Below, one piece after another: positions 1-8,549 of a DNA stretch of 64,000 bases. The DNA is from Deltaproteobacteria bacterium YD0425bin51 (GTDB lineage Bacteria > Desulfobacterota > Desulfobacteria > Desulfobacterales > YD0425bin51): positions 62,001-126,000 of the forward strand of contig PDZS01000003.1 in the NCBI GenBank assembly GCA_002753225.1. The letters are read 5' to 3'. The notes below the pieces were generated by a model. It did not search any database, was not told where the DNA came from, and saw only the letters and a program-made list of their open reading frames with translations. Numbering within the stretch: the first letter of the stretch is position 1; each line of letters opens with the position of its first letter. The position numbers and the translations under genes were made by a program.

Positions 1-1255
1 GTTCATTTGTCTTGCCTTTACTTTTTTCTATTGGCATATATTGCGTAAAAAAAGGCATTAAAATCTGATTCTGATATAAACCCATATTTAATTGTCTTTT
101 CATATTTCCATTACGATCAAAAAATAGTTTTCCAGAAATACCCTCTATAGCAGTATCATTACTGTTAAAGCCTGCTAAGCGATCCCTCAATGTTCTTCTA
201 ATATCCCTTGCATCTACTCCTTCGCTTGTATCTATTTTTTCAAGTGCGTTTATAGCAACTAACATTGCATCATAATAGCAAATTGCGACCCATGAAGGTT
301 TTTCATAATAAATTTTTTCAAAATTAGAAACAAATTGGCGGGTTTCTTTTCCTCCTAAATCAGATAAATAAGGAGACATAGCGTAAATGCCATTTGTATA
401 GTATCCTTTAGATTGCTTTTCAGATGGATAGCTGTTAAATAAATTTATAAATAATTGGCTGCAAAATGAATCTGGACCTATAACAGTATAATCAGTTCCC
501 CGATATTTAAGAGAACTAAGAATTTGTACAGCCTCTTGAGCGTGGGTCGCAAAAAATAATATTCCGGGTTCTTTAATAGTTCTTATATCCGCAATAATAT
601 TTCTTAATTCTCTTTGTACATCTTTGTTTTCTCTATCAAAGCTCCACTGGTTTAAAATTTCAATTCCTAATTCTTTCCCTTTTAACTGAAAGTCTCTATT
701 TAGAGAAGAGCCATATTCATCCTTATCATATATAATGCTTACCTTATTTTGTTTCAAAATTTTGCTGATATAATTTGCAATAAAAGCTGCCATAGAATGA
801 TTGGCAGGGATTAATCTAAAATAAGATTCATTGCCTAAAGTCAAAGTATCACTAGTAGCAGAAGCTGTAATTGCTGGGATTCCGCTTTTTTTGTACATTG
901 TAGCTGCTATTTCGGAAGTTAAACTATAATAATGGCCTAGTACTAGAAGTATCCTTTCATTATCTGTAATTTGGGAGGCAACTTTCAATGCAGTTCGTCT
1001 ATCATTTTGATCATTCAAAAAAAGAAGTTCAATCTTTTTCCCTTTAAGTCGTCCTTCTTTTTTTGCATTATCGAGGCATAATTGAATACCTCTTTTCATT
1101 GATTTCCCGCTATCTTTATCTTCCCCTCCCATAGGTCCTACAACTGCAATATAATAAGCCTTTGTCTTTAAGGGAAATTGCTGCATAAGTATTAATATAA
1201 TAATAACACTCACTCCAGTAATTAATAAGAGAATAAATCCTTTCTTTTTGTTCAT
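1..1255 (-). CDS. Periplasmic solute-binding protein (LIV/Peripla_BP_6 type), partial, runs off left edge
   Basis: Reading the minus strand from an ATG at 1255 gives an open frame that reaches base 1 without a stop, so the 3' end lies outside the window. The N-terminus begins MNKKKGFILLLITG and continues as a single hydrophobic anchor or uncleaved signal. It is followed by a typical type-I periplasmic-binding fold: AYYIAVVGPMGGEDKDSGKS near residue 35, then IPAITASATSDTL, a motif of leucine/isoleucine/valine-binding relatives. The ATG lies 2 bp after the stop of the upstream two-headed solute-binding lipoprotein, so the two are co-transcribed. No ABC permease or ATPase is visible. Because the C-terminal part is missing, it could equally be the sensor half of a signalling protein. 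The fold is clear; the ligand is unknown. Confidence 0.8.
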   Translation of the reverse strand, partial: MNKKKGFILLLITGVSVIIILILMQQFPLKTKAYYIAVVGPMGGEDKDSGKSMKRGIQLCLDNAKKEGRLKGKKIELLFLNDQNDRRTALKVASQITDNERILLVLGHYYSLTSEIAATMYKKSGIPAITASATSDTLTLGNESYFRLIPANHSMAAFIANYISKILKQNKVSIIYDKDEYGSSLNRDFQLKGKELGIEILNQWSFDRENKDVQRELRNIIADIRTIKEPGILFFATHAQEAVQILSSLKYRGTDYTVIGPDSFCSQLFINLFNSYPSEKQSKGYYTNGIYAMSPYLSDLGGKETRQFVSNFEKIYYEKPSWVAICYYDAMLVAINALEKIDTSEGVDARDIRRTLRDRLAGFNSNDTAIEGISGKLFFDRNGNMKRQLNMGLYQNQILMPFFTQYMPIEKSKGKTNE

Positions 1256-1257
1256 AA

Positions 1258-3975
1258 CTATTTCTCTTCAAAATACCAGTTACGGATATGCTGTCCTCCC
1301 ATAGCCATGTGATACCATCCTTTTATTCGTGATTTAACTAGGCAGTGAGCTTTCTCAAAATATATTGGTATAACTGCAGCTTCTTCTTCACAAAGAATAG
1401 TTTCTGCTCTTTTGAATAATTTTTTTCTTTTTTCTAAATCAGTCTCCATTTGAGAGTGATCGAGTACTGAAGCAAACTCTGAATTTGTAAGTCCTGTCTG
1501 CATCATAGGGTGTTGAGGGTGAAATAAGTCATTAAGCCAATTATTAGCATCAGGATAATCGCTGCAATATCCTGAACGGAAAAGGTGATGCTGACCTCCT
1601 TGCGTGATTATTGCCTCACTATATTTATCCCAATCAGTTTCATATAGTTTGATGTTAATATTTAAAACATTTTTTAATGAATATTTGATAGATTCTGCTA
1701 TTTTTTTATGAGTTTCTGATTCGTTATATAAAAGAGTAATTTCAGGAAAATTTTGACCATTCGGATATCCTGCTTCAGCAAGCCATTTGTTTGCTTTTAA
1801 AGGATTAAATGCTATTCCAACTTTATCTCCTGGATCTACTGCTCCAAATAAAGGCCAAGGTGTATAGGTTGTTGCAACTTCTTCTCCCCCGCGAGTGATA
1901 GTATCAATTACAAGCCCTCTAGGGATTGATGCTGCAATAGCTTTACGGACAAGAACGTTATCAACAGGAGAAAGTTTTGTGTTAAAAGCAAAAGCATAAG
2001 TACATGACTGAGTTTCTCTGCGGTATTCTCCTCTAAATACAGGGTCTTTAGCAATATTTGGCACTTCTGCCAAAGGTAACCTCAGATAACTGCTCCCCAT
2101 AATATCAAGCTCATTGTTTTTATACATTGCAAGTCCTAATGAACTTTGAGGAATAATAAAATATCTTACCTCTGGTATTTTGACTTTATCTGCTCCATAA
2201 TAGGTTGGATTTTTTCTTAATACAAAGACCATATTTCCTTTCCATAGTGCGAGCTTATATGAACCATTGGTTACTATGTTTTCTGGCATAGTCCATTTAT
2301 CCCCATATTTTTCAATAGTTTTTCTCGGAAGAGGGCGAAATATTGGAATTCCAGAAATACTCGGGAAATATGCTGCAGGATTTTCAAGCGTAAATTCAAC
2401 AGTAAAATCATCTATAGCTTTTACACCTATAGATGATACATCTTTAATTTCCCCTCTATTTATATGTTTTGCATTTTTTAAGATATATAACATTGAAACA
2501 TTAGGAGATTTAGTTTCAGGCTTTATATTTCTTTGAATTGCCCATACAATATCATGGGCTGTTACAGGGTCTCCATTTGTCCAAACAGCATCTTTTCGCA
2601 GATTAAAACGATAGACTTTTCCATTATCTTTTACTGTCCAAGTTGTCGCTAGAGCAGGCATAGCATTATAGTTGTTAGGATCAAAATCTGTAAGACCTAA
2701 AAATAACTGCTCAATTACTTCAGTTGAAGTTATATCCATGCTAAGACCTGGGTCTATTGTGGCTATAGACCCTTCCAATGGAAGCCTTAGCGTTAGTTCA
2801 TCAACATAGACAAAAGGATCAACCTTTCCTTCTTTTTCAGTTTCCAAGAAATCAAATTTCCCATTCTTGATTTCTTTAAAAAATATGCTTTTACCTACTA
2901 TGTCACCTTGAGTGGTAAAGGAATATGACCCTGTTACACCTTTCCAGTTTTCAAGAAATTTTAGCGTGGAGGAAATAATAATAGGAACGCTTGATGAAGC
3001 TGTTTCAATAGCATACTCCAAGATAGATACAGCATCATATCCTTGGGCAGCCCATGTATCTGGCTGGAAACCATGTTTTTCTTCAAATTTTTTAATGAAA
3101 TCTCTTGTAGTTTTCTCTGTACTTTTAGGATTAAAAACAGTTGAAACTACCATTCCTTCTGCAGATCTCCCTGCTTCTGTTATAAGCATTGGAGAATCAA
3201 GTCCAGATCCGCCGATAATAGGAACTCCAATACCCATATCTCTACTCTGCTTGACTAAAATAGCTGAACCTGGAAGTGAACCTGCTATAAAAATAGCATC
3301 GAATTTAGACTCTTTTTTCATTATAGAAATTTCTGCTTTAAAATCCTTTTGCCATCCAAAAAATGATCGTCTAGCAGAAATATTTATTCCCTTTTGCAAT
3401 GCTCTTTCATTGAAGATTTCAGACAGTCTTTTCCCTTCGAAATCTCTTTGGTAAAAAACGGCAATATCTTTATACCCTTTTCTGCCTGCATAGTCTGCTA
3501 TTTGACGGCCTGTTTCATCATCTGAGGGGATGTTGCGAAAAATGAAATCTTTGCCATAGCGCGTAAGACTTGGATGAGTAGCTCCAGGAGATATAAAAAT
3601 TATACCATGCTTTTCATATGTTACTGCAGCAGGGATGGCAACATTGGAATACCGGTGTCCTATAACCGCAACAATCTCTTTATTTCCAGCTAAAGTTCTA
3701 GCTATTTTTTCACCTTTAGTTTCATCTCCTTCATCATCATACAAAAGGACTTGTATTTTTCTTCCTGAAATACCTCCTTTTGCGTTAATTTCGGAAACTG
3801 CCATATAAACGCCATCTTTAAAAAGGGTAGGTGAGGAAGATGTATCAACACATCCAATTAGAATATCTCCTTTAGAATCAGCAGCAATTCTCGCTCTTAT
3901 GTTTTGCAGTGAATCATCAGTTCCGCATGATGTTAATAAAAACGCAAGGAGTATAAAAAAAGTCAATCTATTCAT
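1258..3975 (-). CDS. Two-headed solute-binding lipoprotein: LIV-type domain fused to OppA-type domain
   Basis: 905 residues. The N-terminus MNRLTFFILLAFLLTSCGTD carries a lipobox (LTSC), so an acylated lipoprotein is expected. Residues about 30-380 are a Peripla_BP_6/LIV-binding domain (DGVYMAVSEINAKGGISGRK near the start). Residues about 395-900 are a family-5 extracellular solute-binding domain as in OppA/DppA (PLEGSIATIDPGLSMDITST, ending with the YxxWxxxxF-like tail typical of the family). The two folds belong to different structural clusters and normally serve different ABC importers. The start codon overlaps the stop of the upstream SPFH gene as ATGA, and a further solute-binding gene begins 2 bp downstream. 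No permease or ATPase gene is present, so transport is not shown; sensing or presentation of a ligand to another system is possible. Domain calls are firm, the function is inference. Confidence 0.85.
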   Translation of the reverse strand: MNRLTFFILLAFLLTSCGTDDSLQNIRARIAADSKGDILIGCVDTSSSPTLFKDGVYMAVSEINAKGGISGRKIQVLLYDDEGDETKGEKIARTLAGNKEIVAVIGHRYSNVAIPAAVTYEKHGIIFISPGATHPSLTRYGKDFIFRNIPSDDETGRQIADYAGRKGYKDIAVFYQRDFEGKRLSEIFNERALQKGINISARRSFFGWQKDFKAEISIMKKESKFDAIFIAGSLPGSAILVKQSRDMGIGVPIIGGSGLDSPMLITEAGRSAEGMVVSTVFNPKSTEKTTRDFIKKFEEKHGFQPDTWAAQGYDAVSILEYAIETASSSVPIIISSTLKFLENWKGVTGSYSFTTQGDIVGKSIFFKEIKNGKFDFLETEKEGKVDPFVYVDELTLRLPLEGSIATIDPGLSMDITSTEVIEQLFLGLTDFDPNNYNAMPALATTWTVKDNGKVYRFNLRKDAVWTNGDPVTAHDIVWAIQRNIKPETKSPNVSMLYILKNAKHINRGEIKDVSSIGVKAIDDFTVEFTLENPAAYFPSISGIPIFRPLPRKTIEKYGDKWTMPENIVTNGSYKLALWKGNMVFVLRKNPTYYGADKVKIPEVRYFIIPQSSLGLAMYKNNELDIMGSSYLRLPLAEVPNIAKDPVFRGEYRRETQSCTYAFAFNTKLSPVDNVLVRKAIAASIPRGLVIDTITRGGEEVATTYTPWPLFGAVDPGDKVGIAFNPLKANKWLAEAGYPNGQNFPEITLLYNESETHKKIAESIKYSLKNVLNINIKLYETDWDKYSEAIITQGGQHHLFRSGYCSDYPDANNWLNDLFHPQHPMMQTGLTNSEFASVLDHSQMETDLEKRKKLFKRAETILCEEEAAVIPIYFEKAHCLVKSRIKGWYHMAMGGQHIRNWYFEEK

Positions 3976-4943
3976 TTTTTTGATTTTGTTTTACCAGGAG
4001 ACTTTTTAGGCTCAACTTTTTTTTCTACATTTTCTTTAGGTTCTTCAAGAGCTATTTTAGGTTTTTCATCTAAAGGTTTAGTTTTTTCGTCAGGTTCGTT
4101 AAGAACAAAATTTCCTATAACTGGAAACCCTTCCTTTCCGTTTCCTACTATAACTACCTTTGAATTTGGAGATTTAGCAAGCTCCAATGTAACATGTAGA
4201 CCTTCCCATTTAAGAATTTTATCTGTAATAGATGAGTTAACTGTTTCGTTATATTCCTTCATCATATTAGCTTCAATTCGTTTTCTTTCAGCCTCTTTTT
4301 TTTGCTTTTCAATTTTATATATATGAGAATCAGCAATATGTTTCTCTTCAATTTTGTCTTGAATGGCTTTCTCTACCTGTTCTGGAAGGCTTAGTTTTTT
4401 GATGATGACATTATCCACTATTATAAATCTCTGGGCAATCTGTTCAGTTGCGTCGTTTAAAGATTTTTCAATAATGGATCGTCCTGTGGTATAAACTTCT
4501 TCTGCATCCATCTGACCAATAATTAACCTTAGCACCTGTTCGATTTCTGGAACAACAACTACATCAGCATATTTAGGACCTACTTTTTGATGCAGAACTC
4601 CTAAAAGTTTGTATTCAGGATAATATCGTATGGAAATATAGAGATGTATTTTTAATCCATTTTTTGAAAGAACGTCAAATTCATGAGGGATTTGCTGAAC
4701 ACGCACATTATATCTGTGCATTGTATCCCATGGCCAGTTAAGATAAAAACCTTCTCCATAAACTTTATCTACAACTGTTCCACCAAAAAACAGGTAATAC
4801 ATGACTCCAGCTTCACCGCCATGTATTACTATAAAAATTCTATTGAAAAGATAAACAACTATAAACAAAACAATAATAGAAGGAATAACCATAACAGGAA
4901 GGTTATGTTTTATTTTCTCCTTTAGTTTACTTAACATCTTCAC
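3972..4943 (-). CDS. SPFH/band-7 (prohibitin-like) membrane protein
   Basis: 323 residues. One strongly hydrophobic segment at about residues 15-36 (IPSIIVLFIVVYLFNRIF) anchors the protein. An SPFH domain follows: IVIHGGEAGVMYYLFFGGTV, then YNVRVQQIPHEFDVLSKNGL and a helical, charged region (KIEKQKKEAERKRIEANM) like that of HflK/C and prohibitins. The last 50 residues are a Lys/Pro/Glu-rich tail ending PGKTKSKK. The N-terminus overlaps the end of the DUF697 gene by 17 bp; a second ATG at 4937 is an alternative start. The downstream gene starts in an ATGA overlap. SPFH proteins organise membrane microdomains or regulate proteases; a role in organising the neighbouring solute-binding lipoproteins is only inferred from the operon. 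Confidence 0.85.
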   Translation of the reverse strand: MKMLSKLKEKIKHNLPVMVIPSIIVLFIVVYLFNRIFIVIHGGEAGVMYYLFFGGTVVDKVYGEGFYLNWPWDTMHRYNVRVQQIPHEFDVLSKNGLKIHLYISIRYYPEYKLLGVLHQKVGPKYADVVVVPEIEQVLRLIIGQMDAEEVYTTGRSIIEKSLNDATEQIAQRFIIVDNVIIKKLSLPEQVEKAIQDKIEEKHIADSHIYKIEKQKKEAERKRIEANMMKEYNETVNSSITDKILKWEGLHVTLELAKSPNSKVVIVGNGKEGFPVIGNFVLNEPDEKTKPLDEKPKIALEEPKENVEKKVEPKKSPGKTKSKK

Positions 4944-5430
4944 CTTTCTTTAAATTAGATGCAACGTTTTGTCCTTCTTTGAACATTGCTTCATAGTACC
5001 CTTTAACTGCTTCTGCATTGAAATTTAAAAATGTCCCACCAGATTCAAAATGCTGTATAAATACCATCCCTACAGCGTAAGTGGTTGCTCCAGCAATAAC
5101 TGGCATAGCTAAAGCTCCTGTTGTCTGTCCAATAACAGGAATAATTTTTAAAAGACTGCTTAAAGCTCCGGAAAATGTAACTGCAACCCCACCCCCTATC
5201 AAGGAAGCTAAAATGTTTTTAACTCTATCTTGATGGAAAGGGATATCATAAATTTGGGATAGTTTTTTCAGCATATTAATTTGTACTCCAGTAAGAGCAA
5301 CAAGATCAACGAAAGGTAATGGAATAAGTCCAACTGCCATGGCACCTATTACATGATTTTTCACAATTTGATTAGACTCGGTTTTATCAATTTCTTTTTC
5401 TACTGTCATTGTTATGTTTTCTTTTTCCAT
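4927..5430 (-). CDS. DUF697 (YcjF-like) membrane-associated protein
   Basis: 167 residues. The segment VIGAMAVGLIPLPFVDLVAL followed by TGVQINMLKKLSQIYDIPF is characteristic of the DUF697 family. Two hydrophobic, Gly/Ala-rich stretches follow (SLIGGGVAVTFSGALSSLLK and GALAMPVIAGATTYAVGMVF), suggesting membrane association. It is the first gene of a four-gene minus-strand operon (DUF697, SPFH, fused solute-binding lipoprotein, solute-binding protein). A weak AAGGA ribosome-binding site lies about 12 bp upstream of the chosen ATG. No biochemical function is established for this family. Confidence 0.8.
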   Translation of the reverse strand: MEKENITMTVEKEIDKTESNQIVKNHVIGAMAVGLIPLPFVDLVALTGVQINMLKKLSQIYDIPFHQDRVKNILASLIGGGVAVTFSGALSSLLKIIPVIGQTTGALAMPVIAGATTYAVGMVFIQHFESGGTFLNFNAEAVKGYYEAMFKEGQNVASNLKKGEDVK

Positions 5431-5589
5431 AATGATTTATTATCCTTATTTCCATTTAAAGCAGTTAAAACCTTTAATAAACGAAACTTTCATAACATTT
5501 CAATAGTATAATTACAAATAAAATGTTTATATATTTTGAAAAATATTTTAAAATAAAAATTTATATCATAAAACTAATGGAGTTAAATT

Positions 5590-7461
5590 ATGATAAATAT
5601 TGCAGATAGATTATTTGTTCCAAAAAACACTAAAGCTATTTTATGGGATATGGACGGAGTTCTTTTAGATAGTTTAACCTTCGATTTAACTGCATGTAAT
5701 GAAATACTGCATAAATACATAGATAAAAATGTAAGCCTTGATAAAGATTTTATTCGATCAATTTTTGCCTATCACCCTGAAGAGTTTTGGAGGAAAATTT
5801 TTGATTTTGTAGAAAAAAAATATGATATGTTTTTGAAACAAGATATTTTTAAGGAAACACTTAAAATCTATAATAATTCGAGAAATGATTCTGTCTTTCC
5901 AATAAATACTGGAATATCTGAGATTTTAATTAGAGCTAAAGACTTATCCATTAAGCTTGCTGTTGTATCAAATAATCCGACTGAGGATGTAAAAAAGATT
6001 CTTCAACTTGCTGGTATTTTTAAATACTTTGATATAATAATTGGTAATGATATTAGTAAATTAAATAAAAAACCAGAACCTGACACATATCTATTTGCTG
6101 CTGAACAATTAGGTTTAAACCCACAAGAATGTGTTGTTGTTGAAGACTCCTTACTTGGTGCTGAATCAGGGAAACGAGCTTTGTGCTATACAGTAGGAGT
6201 CGCGACAGGAGGGGCTGATTTTGATGCTTTGGAAAAGTCAAAGTTATCAAATTGCGTATATTCATCATTTGTAATAAATAAATTAGATATAAAATTTGGA
6301 AAAGTCACAAATAAAAAAATATTTACCCCAAATGACTTTGTAAGTCATATGATTGAGCATATAGCATGGCGTATGTGTCTTGAAATTGATATAAATTGGA
6401 ATAACAATAACTATTTTTTATTAGGAAAGATGCTTGGCTCTGAAATAAAAAAAATTCATCCTCAAAATTTTAAAGGATGTGCTATAGGAATGATTGATGA
6501 TGGCAGTGCAGAAGTTTTAATTGATTTATCAGATAAAAGCGAGCTAAAAGTCAATTCTTCCAGCAATATAGATTTAAACTGGTTTATGTCTCTCAGATGT
6601 GAGCAGATATCTTCAGGTAAGCCTTTGATAGAAATGCTTAAAGGCTTATCAGAGGGACTTTTTGCAAAAATTAATATAAAAATCTGCAGTATAGAAGACC
6701 CTCATCATACATGGGAAGGAGTTTTTAGGGGCATTGGAATTTCTTTAAATCAAATTTTTACACCTAAAATCGTTCAAAATAAAAATAGCGATAAACTTTT
6801 TAATTATGGAGAATTTTCTAGAAAAACTGCAGAGAGTGAAGTTTTTGTTTGTGTTGATTTTTTAAGACAAATACCCATGGAATATAATTTTAATTTGTCA
6901 AAAACAGTAAATATTAATGGTTTAAAAGATATATTATCTGGTTTGGCTAGAGAAGCAGGCTTTAATTTAAAAATTGATTTTAATGCAACAAAACTTAGCT
7001 CTAGTCACGTTGTTCTAGAAGATATTGGAATAGTTTTAGGAATAGTTTTGAAAAAAATTTTAGTCTTTAGAATGGAGCATTATGGTGTAAACGCTTGTGG
7101 AAGCAGTATATTTACAGAGTATTCTTTTACAAAAGATCCTATTTGCGTAGGAGTGAGCGTAGAGGGTCGTAAATTTTGGAAAATTGTCTCGTTTGACGAT
7201 TCGTTTGATGATTTAAAAAAAGACTTTATAATTGGTCATAATGTTTCAAACGGTTTGTTTTCTGAGGACTTGGATGATTTTATTGATGGACTAGCTTCTG
7301 GACTTTCTTGCAGCATAATGATTCATATAAAAAAAAGAATAAATCCAGACGATGGCTGGAAAATGATTTTTAAAAATTTAGGGAAAGCCTTAAAGGAAGT
7401 TTTTGAGGAAAATTCTTATAGAATAGGCGTTCCACCAGGTGTTAAGGCAACTTTAAATTAA
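5590..7461 (+). CDS. HAD phosphatase fused to two degenerate imidazoleglycerol-phosphate dehydratase (HisB)-like modules
   Basis: 623 residues, GGAG ribosome-binding site 8 bp upstream. Residues about 13-220 are a HAD subfamily-IA phosphatase: nucleophile motif DMDGVLLDS (Asp20, Asp22), VVSNNP (motif II), KKPEPD with Lys (motif III) and VVVEDS (motif IV). Residues about 235-400 resemble one HisB (IGPD) module; they keep the second metal motif HHTWE (His372, His373, Glu376) but the first (DHHTxED in E. coli) is replaced by an Asn run. Residues about 415-610 form a second module that keeps part of the first motif (His473, Glu477-Asp478) but has NPDDGW (585-590) in place of the second. It is followed 17 bp later by hisC, then hisD. 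The HAD part may be a histinidol-phosphate phosphatase, so the operon could cover the steps from imidazoleglycerol phosphate to histidine; dehydratase activity is uncertain because of the lost ligands. The IGPD similarity was aligned by eye. Confidence 0.75.
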   Translation: MINIADRLFVPKNTKAILWDMDGVLLDSLTFDLTACNEILHKYIDKNVSLDKDFIRSIFAYHPEEFWRKIFDFVEKKYDMFLKQDIFKETLKIYNNSRNDSVFPINTGISEILIRAKDLSIKLAVVSNNPTEDVKKILQLAGIFKYFDIIIGNDISKLNKKPEPDTYLFAAEQLGLNPQECVVVEDSLLGAESGKRALCYTVGVATGGADFDALEKSKLSNCVYSSFVINKLDIKFGKVTNKKIFTPNDFVSHMIEHIAWRMCLEIDINWNNNNYFLLGKMLGSEIKKIHPQNFKGCAIGMIDDGSAEVLIDLSDKSELKVNSSSNIDLNWFMSLRCEQISSGKPLIEMLKGLSEGLFAKINIKICSIEDPHHTWEGVFRGIGISLNQIFTPKIVQNKNSDKLFNYGEFSRKTAESEVFVCVDFLRQIPMEYNFNLSKTVNINGLKDILSGLAREAGFNLKIDFNATKLSSSHVVLEDIGIVLGIVLKKILVFRMEHYGVNACGSSIFTEYSFTKDPICVGVSVEGRKFWKIVSFDDSFDDLKKDFIIGHNVSNGLFSEDLDDFIDGLASGLSCSIMIHIKKRINPDDGWKMIFKNLGKALKEVFEENSYRIGVPPGVKATLN

Positions 7462-7478
7462 ATAATGGAAGGTATGAA

Positions 7479-8549
7479 ATGATAAAAGTAAAACCTAATA
7501 TTTCTGACATGTTACAGTATTCTCCTCCATGGGCGCATATAGACAGGACAAAATATCTGCGCCTAGACTTAAATGAGAATACTTTAAATCCTCCAAAGCA
7601 CGTTTTAGATTCTCTTAAAAACTATATTGATGAAAATAAAATTCAAATGTATCCTGAATACAGCAGTTTTTTATTAAAGTTGAGCAAATATGTTGGTGTG
7701 GGTACAGATCATCTAATATTAACAAACGGATCAGATCAGGGGATTGAAATTATTTTAAGGGCATTTTTAGGCTATAATGATAAAATGGTAATTGCTCAAC
7801 CTTGTTTTCCTATATTTGAACAAGTTGCAAGAGTAATTAATGCAAATATTTGTGGTATTCCATATAATAGTAACCTTATTTTCCCATATAATGAATTTGT
7901 AAATGCAATAGATAAAGATACAAAGCTGATTGTAATTATAAATCCTGATAATCCAACAGGCGCTTCTGTTTCATTATCACAAATAAAAAAAATATTAGAT
8001 GATAATCCTGATAAACCAGTTCTTGTTGATGAAGCTTATTTTGAATATACGGGAGTAACAGCTCTTGATTATTTGAAATCAAATGAAAACTTAATAATTA
8101 CACGTACTTTTTCCAAAGCCTTTGCCATGGCTGGGTTGAGATTAGGTTATGCTATTTGTAAACCTGATGTTATGAAAGAATTCTATAAGATTCGAGGACC
8201 ATTTGATGTTAATAGCTGTGCAATAGTTGCTGCAGAAGCTCAGCTTGATAATGATAAAGCATGGAAAGAATATATTCGCGAAATAATGACAGTATCAAAA
8301 CCTTATTTAGAAAGGTTTTTTGATGAAAATAAAGTCAAATACTATATGGGATCTGCTCATTTTATGATTGTTAAGCCTAAAAATAGAGACAAAGCAGTGA
8401 GTTTTTTAAAAGATAACGGAATTTTAGTTAGACCAATGGTCGCGAAATTAATTAAAGACACTTTTAGAATGAATGTTGGAACCTTTGAACAGACAAAAAA
8501 ATTTACAGAAGTATATAAAAAATATTTGGAGGGTGGATATGAAAATTAA
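7479..8549 (+). CDS. hisC: Histidinol-phosphate aminotransferase
   Basis: 356 residues, the usual HisC length. A class-I/II PLP-dependent aminotransferase: LRLDLNENTLNPP at the N-terminus, INPDNPTGASVS (Asn binding PLP), VDEAYFEYTG, and TRTFSKAFAMAGLRLGY containing the Schiff-base lysine. It transfers an amino group from glutamate to imidazole-acetol phosphate. A GGAAGG site at 7467-7472 precedes the ATG at 7479; an ATG at 7474 is followed at once by a stop and was rejected. It sits between the HAD-HisB fusion and hisD and overlaps hisD by 11 bp, so translation of the two is probably coupled. A paralogous aminotransferase role cannot be excluded, but the hisD neighbour supports the assignment. 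Confidence 0.88.
   Translation: MIKVKPNISDMLQYSPPWAHIDRTKYLRLDLNENTLNPPKHVLDSLKNYIDENKIQMYPEYSSFLLKLSKYVGVGTDHLILTNGSDQGIEIILRAFLGYNDKMVIAQPCFPIFEQVARVINANICGIPYNSNLIFPYNEFVNAIDKDTKLIVIINPDNPTGASVSLSQIKKILDDNPDKPVLVDEAYFEYTGVTALDYLKSNENLIITRTFSKAFAMAGLRLGYAICKPDVMKEFYKIRGPFDVNSCAIVAAEAQLDNDKAWKEYIREIMTVSKPYLERFFDENKVKYYMGSAHFMIVKPKNRDKAVSFLKDNGILVRPMVAKLIKDTFRMNVGTFEQTKKFTEVYKKYLEGGYEN
8528..8533 (+). promoter_or_regulatory. Ribosome-binding site that fixes the hisD start
   Basis: GGAGGG lies 5 bp before the ATG at 8539 and inside the last codons of hisC. It decides against a longer frame from 8473, which would add 22 residues unlike the HisD family. Confidence 0.8.

Noticed and set aside
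2912..3454. 180-codon open frame on the plus strand inside the solute-binding lipoprotein
   Set aside because: Antisense to a clear gene, no family similarity and no ribosome-binding site.
5431..5589. Riboswitch or T-box in the leader of the histidine-type operon
   Set aside because: The 159-bp divergent spacer is almost pure A+T with no stable stems and no run of His codons.
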